64,000 nucleotides of DNA, from the NCBI GenBank assembly GCA_966211455.1, contig CBIHNI010000012.1, forward strand, positions 62,001 to 126,000. The letters are read 5' to 3'. The stretch's first letter is position 1, and every line of letters starts with the position of its first letter. The DNA is from 21-14-0-10-47-8 sp966211455 (lineage in GTDB: Bacteria; Bdellovibrionota; Bdellovibrionia; Bdellovibrionales; Bdellovibrionaceae). The position numbers were made by a program, and so were the translations under genes. Positions 16,648-25,386 of this stretch are shown here, one piece after another. The notes under the pieces are model-generated. The model had not been told where the DNA came from and did no database searches. It saw only the letters and a list, made by a program, of their open reading frames with translations.

Positions 16648-18129
16648 ATGGGGCAAGACAATAAGAAAATTGTGGAAGGTATCGATACCTCTCTCACAAA
16701 AGAACAGGTCGAGCAAAAAGCGTTTGAAAACCAAGAGCGCTTGAATGAATACCAGGAAACTCATGGCAAATTGATTCTCACCCGTCGCGATTTCATGGCT
16801 TCCGGCGTGATCTCTTTCGGCGGAACTTTGATGAGTCAGAGCCTTTTCTCGATGCTGCTACCGGCACAAGCCGAAGCCGCGGTGGTGTGCTCGACGGGCG
16901 CGTCCGGTGAATGGGTTCCGCTTATCACCGTCAATCTGCAAGGTGGCTCGAATCTGTCTTCACACTGGCTTCCTTTGGATGCTGGCGGACAGCTTCTGCC
17001 TTCATACTCGAAAATGGGCTGGGGTAAAGCAGGCGCTTTCTCGACCGATTATGAATTCTCAAATCGCGCACCATTCTTTAGTGGTTCCACTTTATTGACC
17101 GGGATGCGCACGACGGCGACCCCTGCGGCGTTGGCGTCCAGCGCCTTTGTCGGGGTTTCGGTCGCTTCGCAGGACGATAGCGGTAACAACGCTTCGGACA
17201 TCACGGGCCTGGCTCGTGGCATGGGCCTGAACGGAAAATTGCTAGCGAATCTAGGAACGGCCAATACATCGACCGGAAACGGAACGAAATCGGCTTTCAT
17301 GTCGGTTCCCGCTCCGCTGATCGTCTCGGGATATCAAGATATCACGGGCGCATTGGGGGTTGCCGGAACATTGGCTCCGCTTGTGTCTTCAAAGCGTGCC
17401 GGAAAACTGTTCGAGACGATTCAAAATCTGAGCACTTATCAGGCGCAAAAGTACTCGCAACAAAATGGCGGGACACAATTGCAAAACGTGATCACTTGCC
17501 GCACTCAGGACAATACGAACCTGATTGCGAATCCGGGTAACAACAACACCGATCCTCGTGGCAACGCGGCCGTTGCCGCGATCTGGGGAATCGCCGCCAA
17601 CACTTCGATGAGCTCGCGGGCTTATCAATTCGGCTCGATGGTGTTCAATGCTTTGAACGGCAATGCCGGATCAGCCAACCTGAACATGGGTGGGTATGAC
17701 TACCACAACAACACCCGAACACGTGGGGACCAAGCCGACAACGACGCCGGTCAAGTTTTGGGTATGATCATTCAGACGGCTTTCGCTTTAGGTAAGAAAG
17801 CTTTCATTATGGTCACAACTGACGGAGCCACCACTTCGCCAGAATCTGACATTCCGGGTGCTGAATGGGCTTCGGACGGTGGCGAACGTGGCGCCATGTA
17901 CATGATCGCGGTCAATCCTTCGGGCGCGCCAAGCGCTTCGGGTTCACAGCTGGGATTCATGAACAGCAACCAGGGTGCCGCCGATCCATTTATGTCGTCA
18001 CCAGACCGTGCTGCCGCCGCGGCATTCGTGAACTGGCTGTCGTTCAACGGCAAGATCGAGCAGATCGACAAAGTTCTGCCACGAACCTTCTCGTCGGTCG
18101 AGATCGATAAGATGAGAAAGATTGCTTAA
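16648..18129 (+). CDS. DUF1501-family Tat-exported protein
   Basis: Length 493 aa with GGGGG 7 nt before the ATG. An unusually long N-region (about 40 residues) precedes a twin-arginine motif, LTRRDFMASG, a hydrophobic stretch and a cleavage site near AQAEAA. DUF1501 (alkaline-phosphatase-superfamily-like) proteins typically start in this way. Later segments such as NLQGGSNLSSHWLPLD, GYDYHNNTRTRGDQADNDAG and VTTDGATTSPESD fit that family's pattern with an NH-containing metal-site region. Export in folded form through Tat suggests a cofactor or metal is inserted in the cytoplasm. Family function is not known; partners elsewhere are DUF1592/1800 proteins, matched here by the gene at 13731. Confidence 0.78.
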   Translation: MGQDNKKIVEGIDTSLTKEQVEQKAFENQERLNEYQETHGKLILTRRDFMASGVISFGGTLMSQSLFSMLLPAQAEAAVVCSTGASGEWVPLITVNLQGGSNLSSHWLPLDAGGQLLPSYSKMGWGKAGAFSTDYEFSNRAPFFSGSTLLTGMRTTATPAALASSAFVGVSVASQDDSGNNASDITGLARGMGLNGKLLANLGTANTSTGNGTKSAFMSVPAPLIVSGYQDITGALGVAGTLAPLVSSKRAGKLFETIQNLSTYQAQKYSQQNGGTQLQNVITCRTQDNTNLIANPGNNNTDPRGNAAVAAIWGIAANTSMSSRAYQFGSMVFNALNGNAGSANLNMGGYDYHNNTRTRGDQADNDAGQVLGMIIQTAFALGKKAFIMVTTDGATTSPESDIPGAEWASDGGERGAMYMIAVNPSGAPSASGSQLGFMNSNQGAADPFMSSPDRAAAAAFVNWLSFNGKIEQIDKVLPRTFSSVEIDKMRKIA

Positions 18130-18171
18130 AGCTTCGTGATTGGGTTTTCGGACGTGATTTGGGGGATGAAA

Positions 18172-19836
18172 GTGATTCAGAACAAACACAAAAGAGCTGC
18201 ACTCTTCTCGGTGTTGGGCCTTGCCTTGATTGTTTCTTATAACAATTGCGGAAAAGGAAAAACGGCCGACTCGATGAGTGGATCTCTGAGCAGCGTCTCG
18301 GGTGACACTTACAACGCGAAAGACGTTTGTAATGAGGAAGACATCGACGTGTTTGATCGCGGCTATCACCAGTTCTTAGCTGAAAACTGCAAGAACTGTC
18401 ATATTGCCGGACCAGGGAAAGGAACTTTCGCTTCTCCTGATAAAACGATCGCGTACTCGGGCTTCACGATGCTTGGTTACGATAAGATTTCCCAGTATGC
18501 GGTGAACAACTCGCACAACCCGCCTTACACGGGTTCGCAAAACTTAGAGATCGTGAACAATCTCCGTTTGCAATGGCAATCTTACCAGAATTTAAAGTCG
18601 CAGTGTGGAGGGGCCGGCACCGGAACGACCACGGTCGAGACACCTTTCACTCCGGTCTTTGAAACTTCGACTCAAAATATTCCGCAAATCAAGGCGACCA
18701 CGACAACCGTGAACGGAACATCGGTCACGACTTTTGATCGCAAGACTTTGACTTGGGATTTGAATAAATCTCTCAGCACCTTGACCGGAAAAGCGATTCC
18801 GAACTTGGTCGGTGCCCAGATCACCGTCACCATCTCGGGATACAAAATTCCGACGGGCGAGACGGCTTATCTCTTTACTTTGCCGCAATTGAAAGTCGGC
18901 AATTACAGCTTGCACGTGAAAGGGATTAACTTCCGCATCAACGGATTCCCGGTGGGCTACGCCACCACGTTCAAAAAATTGGACGTGAATGCTTACATGG
19001 GCACGACGGTTCTTTTATCGCCGGGATCACTGGTTTCGGTCGGCGCCTTAGGTGCATCTGACACATTGTCAGTTCAATTCGGCGATATTGAAATCGTCGA
19101 TTTGCCGGCACCGCCGCCGCCTCCGACAGTTCAATTTTCGGTGGCTTCGATGACCATTCAGCAAAATCAGCTGGGCACAGCGAACAAAGTCACGATCCAA
19201 GTTCAGGTGAACGGAGCGAACGTGGATTCGATCTCGGTGCCGGTGAATTTTGACGGCGCGGTCGGCGGTGAAACCGCGGCAAACAGCCTGCTTGGCGTCG
19301 GCCAAAATCGTTTCGATTGGGATTACAAAGTGGATCCAACCACGACGACGGCTTTGACCTTTAAACCGGGCCAAAAGACCGCAAGCTTCAATCTAATTTT
19401 CTCGGATGACCTGCGAGCCGACGTCAATAAAGTCCTGCGCTTATCCCTGGGAACTCCGCTTGGTGGTTCTTTGGGCACAAACAGCAAATTGGTGATCTCG
19501 CTTCCGAACTACAACCAACCTTATAACGGAAGCGCTCCAACATTCGCTTTGCTGATGAATCCGAAATCCGGCGTGCTGGGGATGAACTGCGTGAAATGTC
19601 ACAACTCGGTTCAGCGCCAGGGCGGTTACGATATGACCGATTACGAAGATATGAAAACTCGCGGAATTATTCTGCCGGGCAATATGGATCCAAATGCCCA
19701 CAAGATGTTCCGTCGTATGAATGCGGATGCTCCGAATCTTCAAGGCCTTCAATCGATGCCCTTGGATGGATTCCGTCCGCGTGACGAAGTGGACTTGGTC
19801 AATCAGTGGATCTTAGACGGCGCGAAAAACAACTAG
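18172..19836 (+). CDS. Lipoprotein with two CXXCH motifs and a Calx-beta-like segment
   Basis: Length 554 aa from GTG at 18172; GGGGG at 18161-18165 is 6 nt upstream, which favours it over ATG 18166 that abuts the G-run. The lipobox is LIVSYNNC followed by Gly. A first CXXCH is in AENCKNCHIAGPGKGTF (about residue 70). A Thr/Pro linker and beta-rich domains follow, including VQFSVASMTIQQNQLG, a Calx-beta-like pattern. A second CXXCH, MNCVKCHNSVQRQGGYDM, lies near residue 465, followed by the cytochrome-like tail LQSMPLDGFRPRDEVDLVNQWI. The motifs fit c-type haem attachment in the periplasm or at the surface. The protein's electron partner is not evident. Confidence 0.78.
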   Translation: MIQNKHKRAALFSVLGLALIVSYNNCGKGKTADSMSGSLSSVSGDTYNAKDVCNEEDIDVFDRGYHQFLAENCKNCHIAGPGKGTFASPDKTIAYSGFTMLGYDKISQYAVNNSHNPPYTGSQNLEIVNNLRLQWQSYQNLKSQCGGAGTGTTTVETPFTPVFETSTQNIPQIKATTTTVNGTSVTTFDRKTLTWDLNKSLSTLTGKAIPNLVGAQITVTISGYKIPTGETAYLFTLPQLKVGNYSLHVKGINFRINGFPVGYATTFKKLDVNAYMGTTVLLSPGSLVSVGALGASDTLSVQFGDIEIVDLPAPPPPPTVQFSVASMTIQQNQLGTANKVTIQVQVNGANVDSISVPVNFDGAVGGETAANSLLGVGQNRFDWDYKVDPTTTTALTFKPGQKTASFNLIFSDDLRADVNKVLRLSLGTPLGGSLGTNSKLVISLPNYNQPYNGSAPTFALLMNPKSGVLGMNCVKCHNSVQRQGGYDMTDYEDMKTRGIILPGNMDPNAHKMFRRMNADAPNLQGLQSMPLDGFRPRDEVDLVNQWILDGAKNN

Positions 19837-19845
19837 GGGTTGCAC

Positions 19846-20517
19846 GTGAAGCAGAAGACAATATTCGTCCTCATACTGGCCTTGGTCCCAATGCTGTTCT
19901 TCCAGAACTGTGGCAAACCCACGGATCTGCAGTTCAGCGCTTCGATCGATCTTGGCAGTCAATCGGGCCGTCAAGATGCAGCCATTCAGATTATGACGAA
20001 GAACTGCTCGTCTTGCCATAGCACGACGATCATGAACGGAAACGTCGGCGATCTGACGGATATTCAGTATCTCACTTACTCGCGCTTGATCATTCCGGGC
20101 GAGCCGGAAATTTCACCGGTGATCACGCAGATCACTCAGGGCTTGATGCCCCAAGGCCGCCCCGGCTTAAGCGGAACAGAAGTGGATGTATTGAAAAGCT
20201 GGATCAAGGGTCTTGCAAATGACGGCGGAAACGGCGGAGCTCCGGTGGAAGTTCCAGTGGATCCCAAGTATTCAGTTTTGGCCGCGCAGGTTTTTGGCTC
20301 ACGTTGTGTGACCTGCCACGCGAACCGAAACTATAAGTTCGGCAGCTACACGGATGTTCTTCGCAGTGTTACCCCGGGTGATGCCGCGAACAGCTTGTTG
20401 TATCAGGTCGTCACGGTCGGAAGAACCGGCGGTAAAATGCCACAAGGCGGAGCTCTAAGCTCGGCACAGGTTAAAGCGATTCAAGATTGGATCAATGCGG
20501 GAGCTCCAAATAACTAA
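19846..20517 (+). CDS. Two-CXXCH c-type-cytochrome-like lipoprotein
   Basis: Length 223 aa from GTG 19846, chosen because AGGGG at 19835-19839 is 6 nt upstream and the TTG at 19840 abuts it. The signal peptide ends LFFQNC-GKP. Two cytochrome-like modules follow: NCSSCHS near residue 55 with a distal Met in GLMPQGRPGLSG, and SRCVTCHANRNYKFGSY near residue 152 with a distal Met in GGKMPQGGALSS. Each module ends in a V-x-x-I/L-K-x-W-I helix, the classical cytochrome c C-terminal helix. This is therefore the best supported haem protein of the operon. The stop overlaps the stop of the convergent membrane gene by 4 nt. Confidence 0.82.
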   Translation: MKQKTIFVLILALVPMLFFQNCGKPTDLQFSASIDLGSQSGRQDAAIQIMTKNCSSCHSTTIMNGNVGDLTDIQYLTYSRLIIPGEPEISPVITQITQGLMPQGRPGLSGTEVDVLKSWIKGLANDGGNGGAPVEVPVDPKYSVLAAQVFGSRCVTCHANRNYKFGSYTDVLRSVTPGDAANSLLYQVVTVGRTGGKMPQGGALSSAQVKAIQDWINAGAPNN

Positions 20518-21356
20518 TTCTTTTGGCGCTCTTTGTTTATCGGAACATAGCAAAGAGCGATACTGACCAGCACCGCGACGCTGAAATACAGCGACATCCA
20601 CGGAATTTCGGTCTTCCACTCTTGAATGTCGTGGGTCACCTTCCAATAAGTCAGAAGATTGTGCACTCCATCCGCCAACCCAAAATAGCTCTTATCCGCC
20701 ATGCGATCCGCAAGCAACCGAGTCACGTACATCGGCACATCCACCGTCACCATAAATCCAACATACAGAATGCAACCGACGACAGAGACGCGCGCGGCCC
20801 ATTTCAAAGCGGCCGGAAGCTTCGGCGCCAATTGGAAAACCGCCACCGCAATCAAGAAATAAGTCACGGCCCATGTCGACTCTTCGATCGAATTTCCCAG
20901 GTAATTGGTGCTGATCACCGCGTACCACGAACAGCATTCGGCGAAAATGATCATCGGGACGATCCATTTTGAAACTCGTTCGGCCGTTTTGGATGGGTAG
21001 ATTTCGGAAAGCTTTCTTAAAACGATCGCCCATTGGATGACAAACGCGACTTCGGCGATGGTCGCGACACTTCGGCCGACGAAGACATTTGAAAACCACG
21101 TATCGAAAAGACAGATTCTTTGCACGTCAGCACGTGGAAGAAAAGAGCGAAAAGCACAGCCGAAAACGTACAATCCAGAAAACCAAATAATAGCGCGATG
21201 ATTTTGAAAGGGGTTCAAAGCCGATTTAAACGAAACGCCCGAGTAGAAAAACTTTTTCGTCCAGGCCCAGAACGTGATGTTCACGATGCTGGCGCAAACC
21301 AAAAACAACCACCAAAGCGCAACCGGATTTTCCCAGCTCCACCAGTCCAAGCTCAT
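20514..21356 (-). CDS. Seven-helix integral membrane protein of unknown function
   Basis: Length 280 aa. Seven hydrophobic segments are visible at roughly residues 13-33, 52-70, 92-113, 128-147, 158-175, 183-205 and 250-270. The N-terminus is Trp-rich (WWSWENPVALWW). Conserved-looking polar spots sit at helix ends: FLPRADVQR, AECCSWYAV, NSIEEST and DVPMYVTR. I do not recognise the family; the double Cys-Cys-Ser-Trp and acidic residues inside helices could bind metal or haem, but that is a guess. It lies 7 nt downstream of the small barrel gene and probably shares its message. Confidence 0.7.
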   Translation of the reverse strand: MSLDWWSWENPVALWWLFLVCASIVNITFWAWTKKFFYSGVSFKSALNPFQNHRAIIWFSGLYVFGCAFRSFLPRADVQRICLFDTWFSNVFVGRSVATIAEVAFVIQWAIVLRKLSEIYPSKTAERVSKWIVPMIIFAECCSWYAVISTNYLGNSIEESTWAVTYFLIAVAVFQLAPKLPAALKWAARVSVVGCILYVGFMVTVDVPMYVTRLLADRMADKSYFGLADGVHNLLTYWKVTHDIQEWKTEIPWMSLYFSVAVLVSIALCYVPINKERQKN

Positions 21357-21363
21357 CAGGATC

Positions 21364-21951
21364 CTACAATGTCCATTCGAAGTTCATCATCCACAGGGCA
21401 CCTTTGTATCCTGCAAATGTGCCGATCCGCTGATTGATCGCTGCATCTTCTGTCAGACGCCAGCGCATATCCAACATCAGTCCGACCGAGATCAGATCCT
21501 TCTTGCTGACGTCTCCCCCGCCCGGAGGTTCAGTCCAATTGGCGTGACGGAACTGCAAAGGCACCGAAAAGCCGATATTGACCTGGCGGCCTTCGGGTCG
21601 ATAGTACCAACCGGCCGAGCCGCCAAGGCCATACACGGAAACGCGCTTTTGGTAATAAGTCAGCGCCGCCGAATCCGATTGGATGTCCGCTTTTCCATAG
21701 AACAAATATCCTTCGTACAGAATCCCATCCCGCGCGCGATAGTTTCTCCAGCCATAATGAAGCGATGGCGTATACACTTGCACTGAAGAATCGAAGCTGT
21801 TTCCGGTTTTGTCGGTGACCTGAACTTTCTCGGGCCAGCTCATAATCCCGATGCCCCAGGATTTCTGGGGAGCCGCCGAAGCTTCGAAGGCCAGCATCAA
21901 GAAAAGCATCAAACCTACAGTGAAAGATGCAACTGGGTTTGTAAGAACCAT
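21364..21951 (-). CDS. Small outer-membrane beta-barrel-like protein
   Basis: Length 195 aa. AGGAG just before the ATG at 21951 fixes the start inside the end of the upstream gene (37-nt overlap in another frame). A signal peptide ends near FEASA-APQ. The rest alternates hydrophobic and polar residues in about eight strands, with aromatic girdles (SLHYGWRNYRARDG, YEGYLFYGK, VYGLGGSAGWYYR) and a C-terminal strand ending MMNFEWTL, with a hydrophobic last residue after an aromatic-rich strand. This is the general pattern of an eight-strand outer-membrane barrel. No enzyme motif is seen. Function unknown; the overlap implies fixed co-expression with the CXXCH barrel. Confidence 0.7.
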   Translation of the reverse strand: MVLTNPVASFTVGLMLFLMLAFEASAAPQKSWGIGIMSWPEKVQVTDKTGNSFDSSVQVYTPSLHYGWRNYRARDGILYEGYLFYGKADIQSDSAALTYYQKRVSVYGLGGSAGWYYRPEGRQVNIGFSVPLQFRHANWTEPPGGGDVSKKDLISVGLMLDMRWRLTEDAAINQRIGTFAGYKGALWMMNFEWTL

Positions 21952-23117
21952 GAGTCTCCTTTCACTTCGGTCGGCGACAGGCCGCGCGCATCGACAGCTT
22001 GCAGTCGGAGCTCAGCTCTTTGGAATGGGAAATACAACAGACCGACCGAGTACCGATAGTTTTCGGCCGAATCCTCCATTGAAGCTTTTTGCATTTCCAA
22101 CTGAGATTCAAAATCCAACCCACGAATCAAGCGCATCGTTCCCGCCACGATCCCGTAGGCTCCCGTGGTCGCATCACCCGCACCCTTGGGCTCATTGCGA
22201 TTAAATCCCCACTCGGTCATGAGGCTCGAGCCTTTCCCAACACCCACGCGCGAGTGAACCCCAAGCAAAGTTCTTTTTTGCACTTGGGTCTGCCCCACCA
22301 GAGTCGAAACACCGACAGTCAGCTTTTCTTTGATCTCATACTCGGCGGTGGCACTGGCCCCTTGCAACCGGGAGATCTCATCCCGGAATTGATTTCCAGC
22401 AAAAGCATGCACGCCAATAATCCATTTATCCGGGAAGTAATTCCACAGCACACCGTGGGTCTGACTGTCTTGATCCAGACCGATGCCTTTGCGGCTGAAG
22501 GCCGTGTGATCCACAATACGAAGACCGTAAGCGACGTCGATCAGACCGACGCTTAAAAACTGGGTGTCATTGAGCTGAATGCGCAGATAATGCTCGCGCG
22601 AAATCAAATTGTAGTTCCAATCGCCTTCTTTGATATCCGAATTGACCGGAAGACGCGTGTAACCGGCCGAGCCGACAAAGATGTATTTGTCGTTTTCATC
22701 AAAGTGGAACGCAAAACCCAGATCGGCTTGCATCACGTAGCGCTTATAAGAATTGTTCCCACCCAAGCTTGGAGCCATGTAAAGCTCGCGATACTTAAAT
22801 GAGGGATGAAATTTGCGCGGAGTCGGCTCTTGCAAAAGAAAGCTTGATTGCTTGGCCAGGTCTTCGTCCTTGGCGTTTTTGTTCCAGAAAGGTTTGGCGG
22901 CGATTTCACTGGCGAACAGGGCGCGGCCATAATCGTTCAACTGACCATTGCCATGCGGGTTGTAATGGCAAGTCATACAGTTGGTGTAACCGAAACCAAT
23001 AAAGGTCGCATAGGACCAGCTTCGTTGACCGACGAAACACACGGATAAAAAGATCAACCCACCTAAAGTCGAGCGAAGTGACAGACGCATGAAACGATGA
23101 TGGTAAATTTGAATCAT
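21915..23117 (-). CDS. Outer-membrane beta-barrel protein with an N-terminal CXXCH motif
   Basis: Length 400 aa from ATG 23117; ATG 23090 (MRLSLRS) is an equally good start and neither has a clear ribosome site. After a signal peptide ending near RSWSYA, the mature N-terminus bears TNCMTCHYNPHGNG, a CXXCH with a following His, then NDYGRALFASEI. The remaining 300 residues are alternating beta strands with tight turns (YIFVGSAGYTRLP, QFLSVGLIDVAYG, SLMTEWGFNRNEPKG) ending QTQLHLSL, as in a porin-like barrel of about 14 strands. A haem plug at the barrel mouth is plausible. The arrangement recalls porin-cytochrome proteins, but only one site is present. Confidence 0.72.
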   Translation of the reverse strand: MIQIYHHRFMRLSLRSTLGGLIFLSVCFVGQRSWSYATFIGFGYTNCMTCHYNPHGNGQLNDYGRALFASEIAAKPFWNKNAKDEDLAKQSSFLLQEPTPRKFHPSFKYRELYMAPSLGGNNSYKRYVMQADLGFAFHFDENDKYIFVGSAGYTRLPVNSDIKEGDWNYNLISREHYLRIQLNDTQFLSVGLIDVAYGLRIVDHTAFSRKGIGLDQDSQTHGVLWNYFPDKWIIGVHAFAGNQFRDEISRLQGASATAEYEIKEKLTVGVSTLVGQTQVQKRTLLGVHSRVGVGKGSSLMTEWGFNRNEPKGAGDATTGAYGIVAGTMRLIRGLDFESQLEMQKASMEDSAENYRYSVGLLYFPFQRAELRLQAVDARGLSPTEVKGDSWFLQTQLHLSL

Positions 23118-23303
23118 TGAGGCAACTTTAAAGATGCGATCTGACAAGATCGGCCAAACGTCCAGGCTTTCTGGACTTCATTTCCGATTCTTAAGAACTT
23201 CCTGAAACGGTCTCTAGATTTGAATTTATATTCCGTTAAGTTAAACACTGTGCGAACCGACAATCTTTATAAGTTCGCAAATTGATGTCCGGGAGACTTC
23301 ACA

Positions 23304-24455
23304 ATGATGACGGCCGACAAAACAAAGCTTTCGTTTGTCACAATCTCAGCTCTGTCGCTACTTCTGGGCTGTCAGCCAAAGAAAGTGGACGAGGAAAGCG
23401 CTTCGTCTCAAGTGGCGTCTCGCTATCTTTATATTTCCAGCGGGGTTTGCCAAGCCGGAACTGGGGTCACGACTTTCACGGCGACGTCAGCATCCAACCT
23501 TGTCATCCGGGTCAATCTTGAAACCGGTCAACGTGATTCGATCGTGGCCGATTACAACGCATCCCCTGCTTCTTCTGGAGATACACCGGTTGGAGTTGTC
23601 GATTTGGATTCCACACGCTTGGCCGTGATTGTCGGAAACGGAGCTTCAGGCCGTATCGAAGTCGTTCCCAAAAATGGCGGATCACGTTCCAATTTTGGTT
23701 TAACGCCAGGGCCCGCCACGATATTTTCGGCGATTCCCCGGTTTATGGGTAAAACAAATGACGGTGGCTTCTTTACCATTCGCAGTGGCGCCATCGACAA
23801 GATCAGCTCTTCCGGCATTCGTCTGACGGGTCCATCTTCGTCTGCGACCTACGTGACCAATGCGCTGGGTGCAACCTGCGGAAACACGAACACGACATAC
23901 TCATTTGCATTGCACACGCCCAGCAATCGCATCATCGCGGGTCACGCGCTGGCTGCTGCCAATCGCTTGATCAGCCTGCCCGCTATCGGCGCAAGCTCGG
24001 CCACACAGTGTATCGCCGCACAGGCCGCCCCCGCGGCCGGCGTCGCATGGCCTTTGGCAGCGGTTTACGATAGCACAAATTCAAAACTGATTGTCGCCTG
24101 GGGCAATAGCGCCACGACCGCCAATACGAACATGATCGTCGCCTACGATTACAACGATTCGACCGGCACATTCGGTACCGCCAATGTCATTTACGATATC
24201 AGCACGGGAACTTTCCCTTATACGCTCTTCAATATCTCGGCGATGACTTTGGATTCGACAACCAATACTTTGTACGTCGCAACCGCAATCTCAACCGCAA
24301 CCACCGTAGTGAATTACGCCATCGAAAAATTCACCTACAACCCCGCACTGCTTGGAACCTCGAACGGCACCGTGCTGACGCGGGTTGGATCCGTGCCATT
24401 TTATAATTACGGCGTGGACACAAAATGTGTTTCTGGGATGATGATCGCGGATTAG
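23304..24455 (+). CDS. Beta-rich lipoprotein of unknown function
   Basis: Length 383 aa; GGGAG lies 8 nt before the ATG. The lipoprotein signal ends ISALSLLLGC followed by Gln-Pro-Lys. The mature protein is rich in Ser, Thr, Ala and Asn and low in charge, with repeated strand-turn units such as NLVIRVNLETGQRDSIVADYN and SKLIVAWGNSATTANTNMIVAYDYND that suggest a beta-propeller of the kind found in surface or secreted adhesion-like proteins. No catalytic signature was found. It is transcribed away from the barrel cluster and stands alone, ending ahead of the dispersed repeat at 24590. Confidence 0.68.
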   Translation: MMTADKTKLSFVTISALSLLLGCQPKKVDEESASSQVASRYLYISSGVCQAGTGVTTFTATSASNLVIRVNLETGQRDSIVADYNASPASSGDTPVGVVDLDSTRLAVIVGNGASGRIEVVPKNGGSRSNFGLTPGPATIFSAIPRFMGKTNDGGFFTIRSGAIDKISSSGIRLTGPSSSATYVTNALGATCGNTNTTYSFALHTPSNRIIAGHALAAANRLISLPAIGASSATQCIAAQAAPAAGVAWPLAAVYDSTNSKLIVAWGNSATTANTNMIVAYDYNDSTGTFGTANVIYDISTGTFPYTLFNISAMTLDSTTNTLYVATAISTATTVVNYAIEKFTYNPALLGTSNGTVLTRVGSVPFYNYGVDTKCVSGMMIAD

Positions 24456-24589
24456 GGCTTGGGATTACTCGTCACAGCGGTGCGAAGTAGATTTGAGGGC
24501 TTTCTTTTTCTAAGACGGTGCCTGAGAGTGAAATTTAGCAAAAATGCGTTCATCCACACAGCCACGGGTACTCAATGCTTTGAAGTGGG

Positions 24590-24850
24590 TCTTTAAGTCC
24601 CCTCACAAAGTCTGGAACCAGTTGGTTCCGAACTTTGTGAGGCAGGTGTCTGAACCCCCTCAGAGAAATGACTCCCAGTTGGAAGTCATTTCTCTGAGGG
24701 CATCAGCGCAACAAAAATCGACGAATGAATTTTCCCCAGAACATTGGAATGGACGGCCCGGACGGCCGTCCATAGCGGGTTCGGGCCAGCCGCGGCCCGA
24801 TTGCACGGACGCACGGCCCACATGATACGCGAAACACCACACAGCTCGAG
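24590..24850 (+). repeat. Dispersed palindromic repeat, copy 1 (long form)
   Basis: This 260-nt element lies between two convergent genes. It contains hairpin A at 24602-24642, CTCACAAAGT pairing with ACTTTGTGAG plus an inner GGAACC/GGTTCC stem, and hairpin B at 24657-24700, CCCTCAGAGAAATGACT pairing with AGTCATTTCTCTGAGGG. A GC-rich part follows with GGACGGC/GCCGTCC at 24751-24772 and a right end GCACGGCCCACATGATACGCGAAA...CACAGCTCGA. Hairpin A and the right end recur inverted at 35122-35260; about 115 nt in the middle are extra here. No open frame is supported inside it. Confidence 0.8.
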
Positions 24851-24875
24851 AAAGAGAAAGAGAAAGAGAAAGAAA
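24849..24875. repeat. Purine hexamer tandem repeat
   Basis: GAAAGA is repeated about four times without a break between the end of the dispersed repeat and the stop codon of the response-regulator gene. On the minus strand the run is a pyrimidine tract directly after that gene's stop. Confidence 0.75.
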
Positions 24876-24877
24876 GC

Positions 24878-25384
24878 CTAAGACCCCTGCTCGGAAATCT
24901 TCAACAAGGTGTTCACAGTTTTCTTCAGCTTTTCGATCTCGAATGGCTTCTTGATAAAATCATTCGCACCGATTTCAAAAGCTTTCTTGATGTCTTCTTC
25001 GCTGGTTTTTCCAGAGACGAAGATCAACGGGATTTTCTTCAGATCTTTATGCTCTTTCAGCATTTGGGCGAGCTCGAAACCGTTCAACCAAGGCAGGCCG
25101 ATATCCAACAGAATCAAATCTGGAGAGATGTCCTCCAGCGCGACCGACAACTCGGTGCCATCGGCGGCCAGGCGGACGACAAAACCGTCCATTTCGAAAA
25201 TCTTTTTCAAAGCCGCACGCATGGTTTCATCGTCTTCAATGACCAGGATGACCTTGGCTTCGACCTTCTTTTTCAGATCGCGGAAATTTTGAAGCTCGAC
25301 GACTTCGCCGCTGGCCATTCTTGATTTGGCCAGCTTTTCGATTTTAGCGATCAGATCTGAAGCATTGATTTTCTTTTTTGCCAT
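24878..25384 (-). CDS. Single-domain response regulator (CheY-like receiver)
   Basis: Length 168 aa. About 45 basic, Lys-rich N-terminal residues (MAKKKINASD...) precede a complete receiver domain: acidic pocket in VIEDDETMR, phosphoacceptor Asp in LILLDIGLPWLNG, the conserved Thr/Ser position in FVSGKTSEED, and Lys in DFIKKPFE. No output domain follows, so it should act by protein contact after phosphorylation by a histidine kinase. No kinase lies in the window. It is the last gene of a minus-strand run starting with the REC-GGDEF gene and begins 3 nt after trxB ends. Confidence 0.9.
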   Translation of the reverse strand: MAKKKINASDLIAKIEKLAKSRMASGEVVELQNFRDLKKKVEAKVILVIEDDETMRAALKKIFEMDGFVVRLAADGTELSVALEDISPDLILLDIGLPWLNGFELAQMLKEHKDLKKIPLIFVSGKTSEEDIKKAFEIGANDFIKKPFEIEKLKKTVNTLLKISEQGS

Positions 25385-25386
25385 AG

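Noticed and set aside
24849..24875. CRISPR-like repeat
   Set aside because: Hexamers are contiguous with no spacers and no cas genes are present; a simple tandem repeat.
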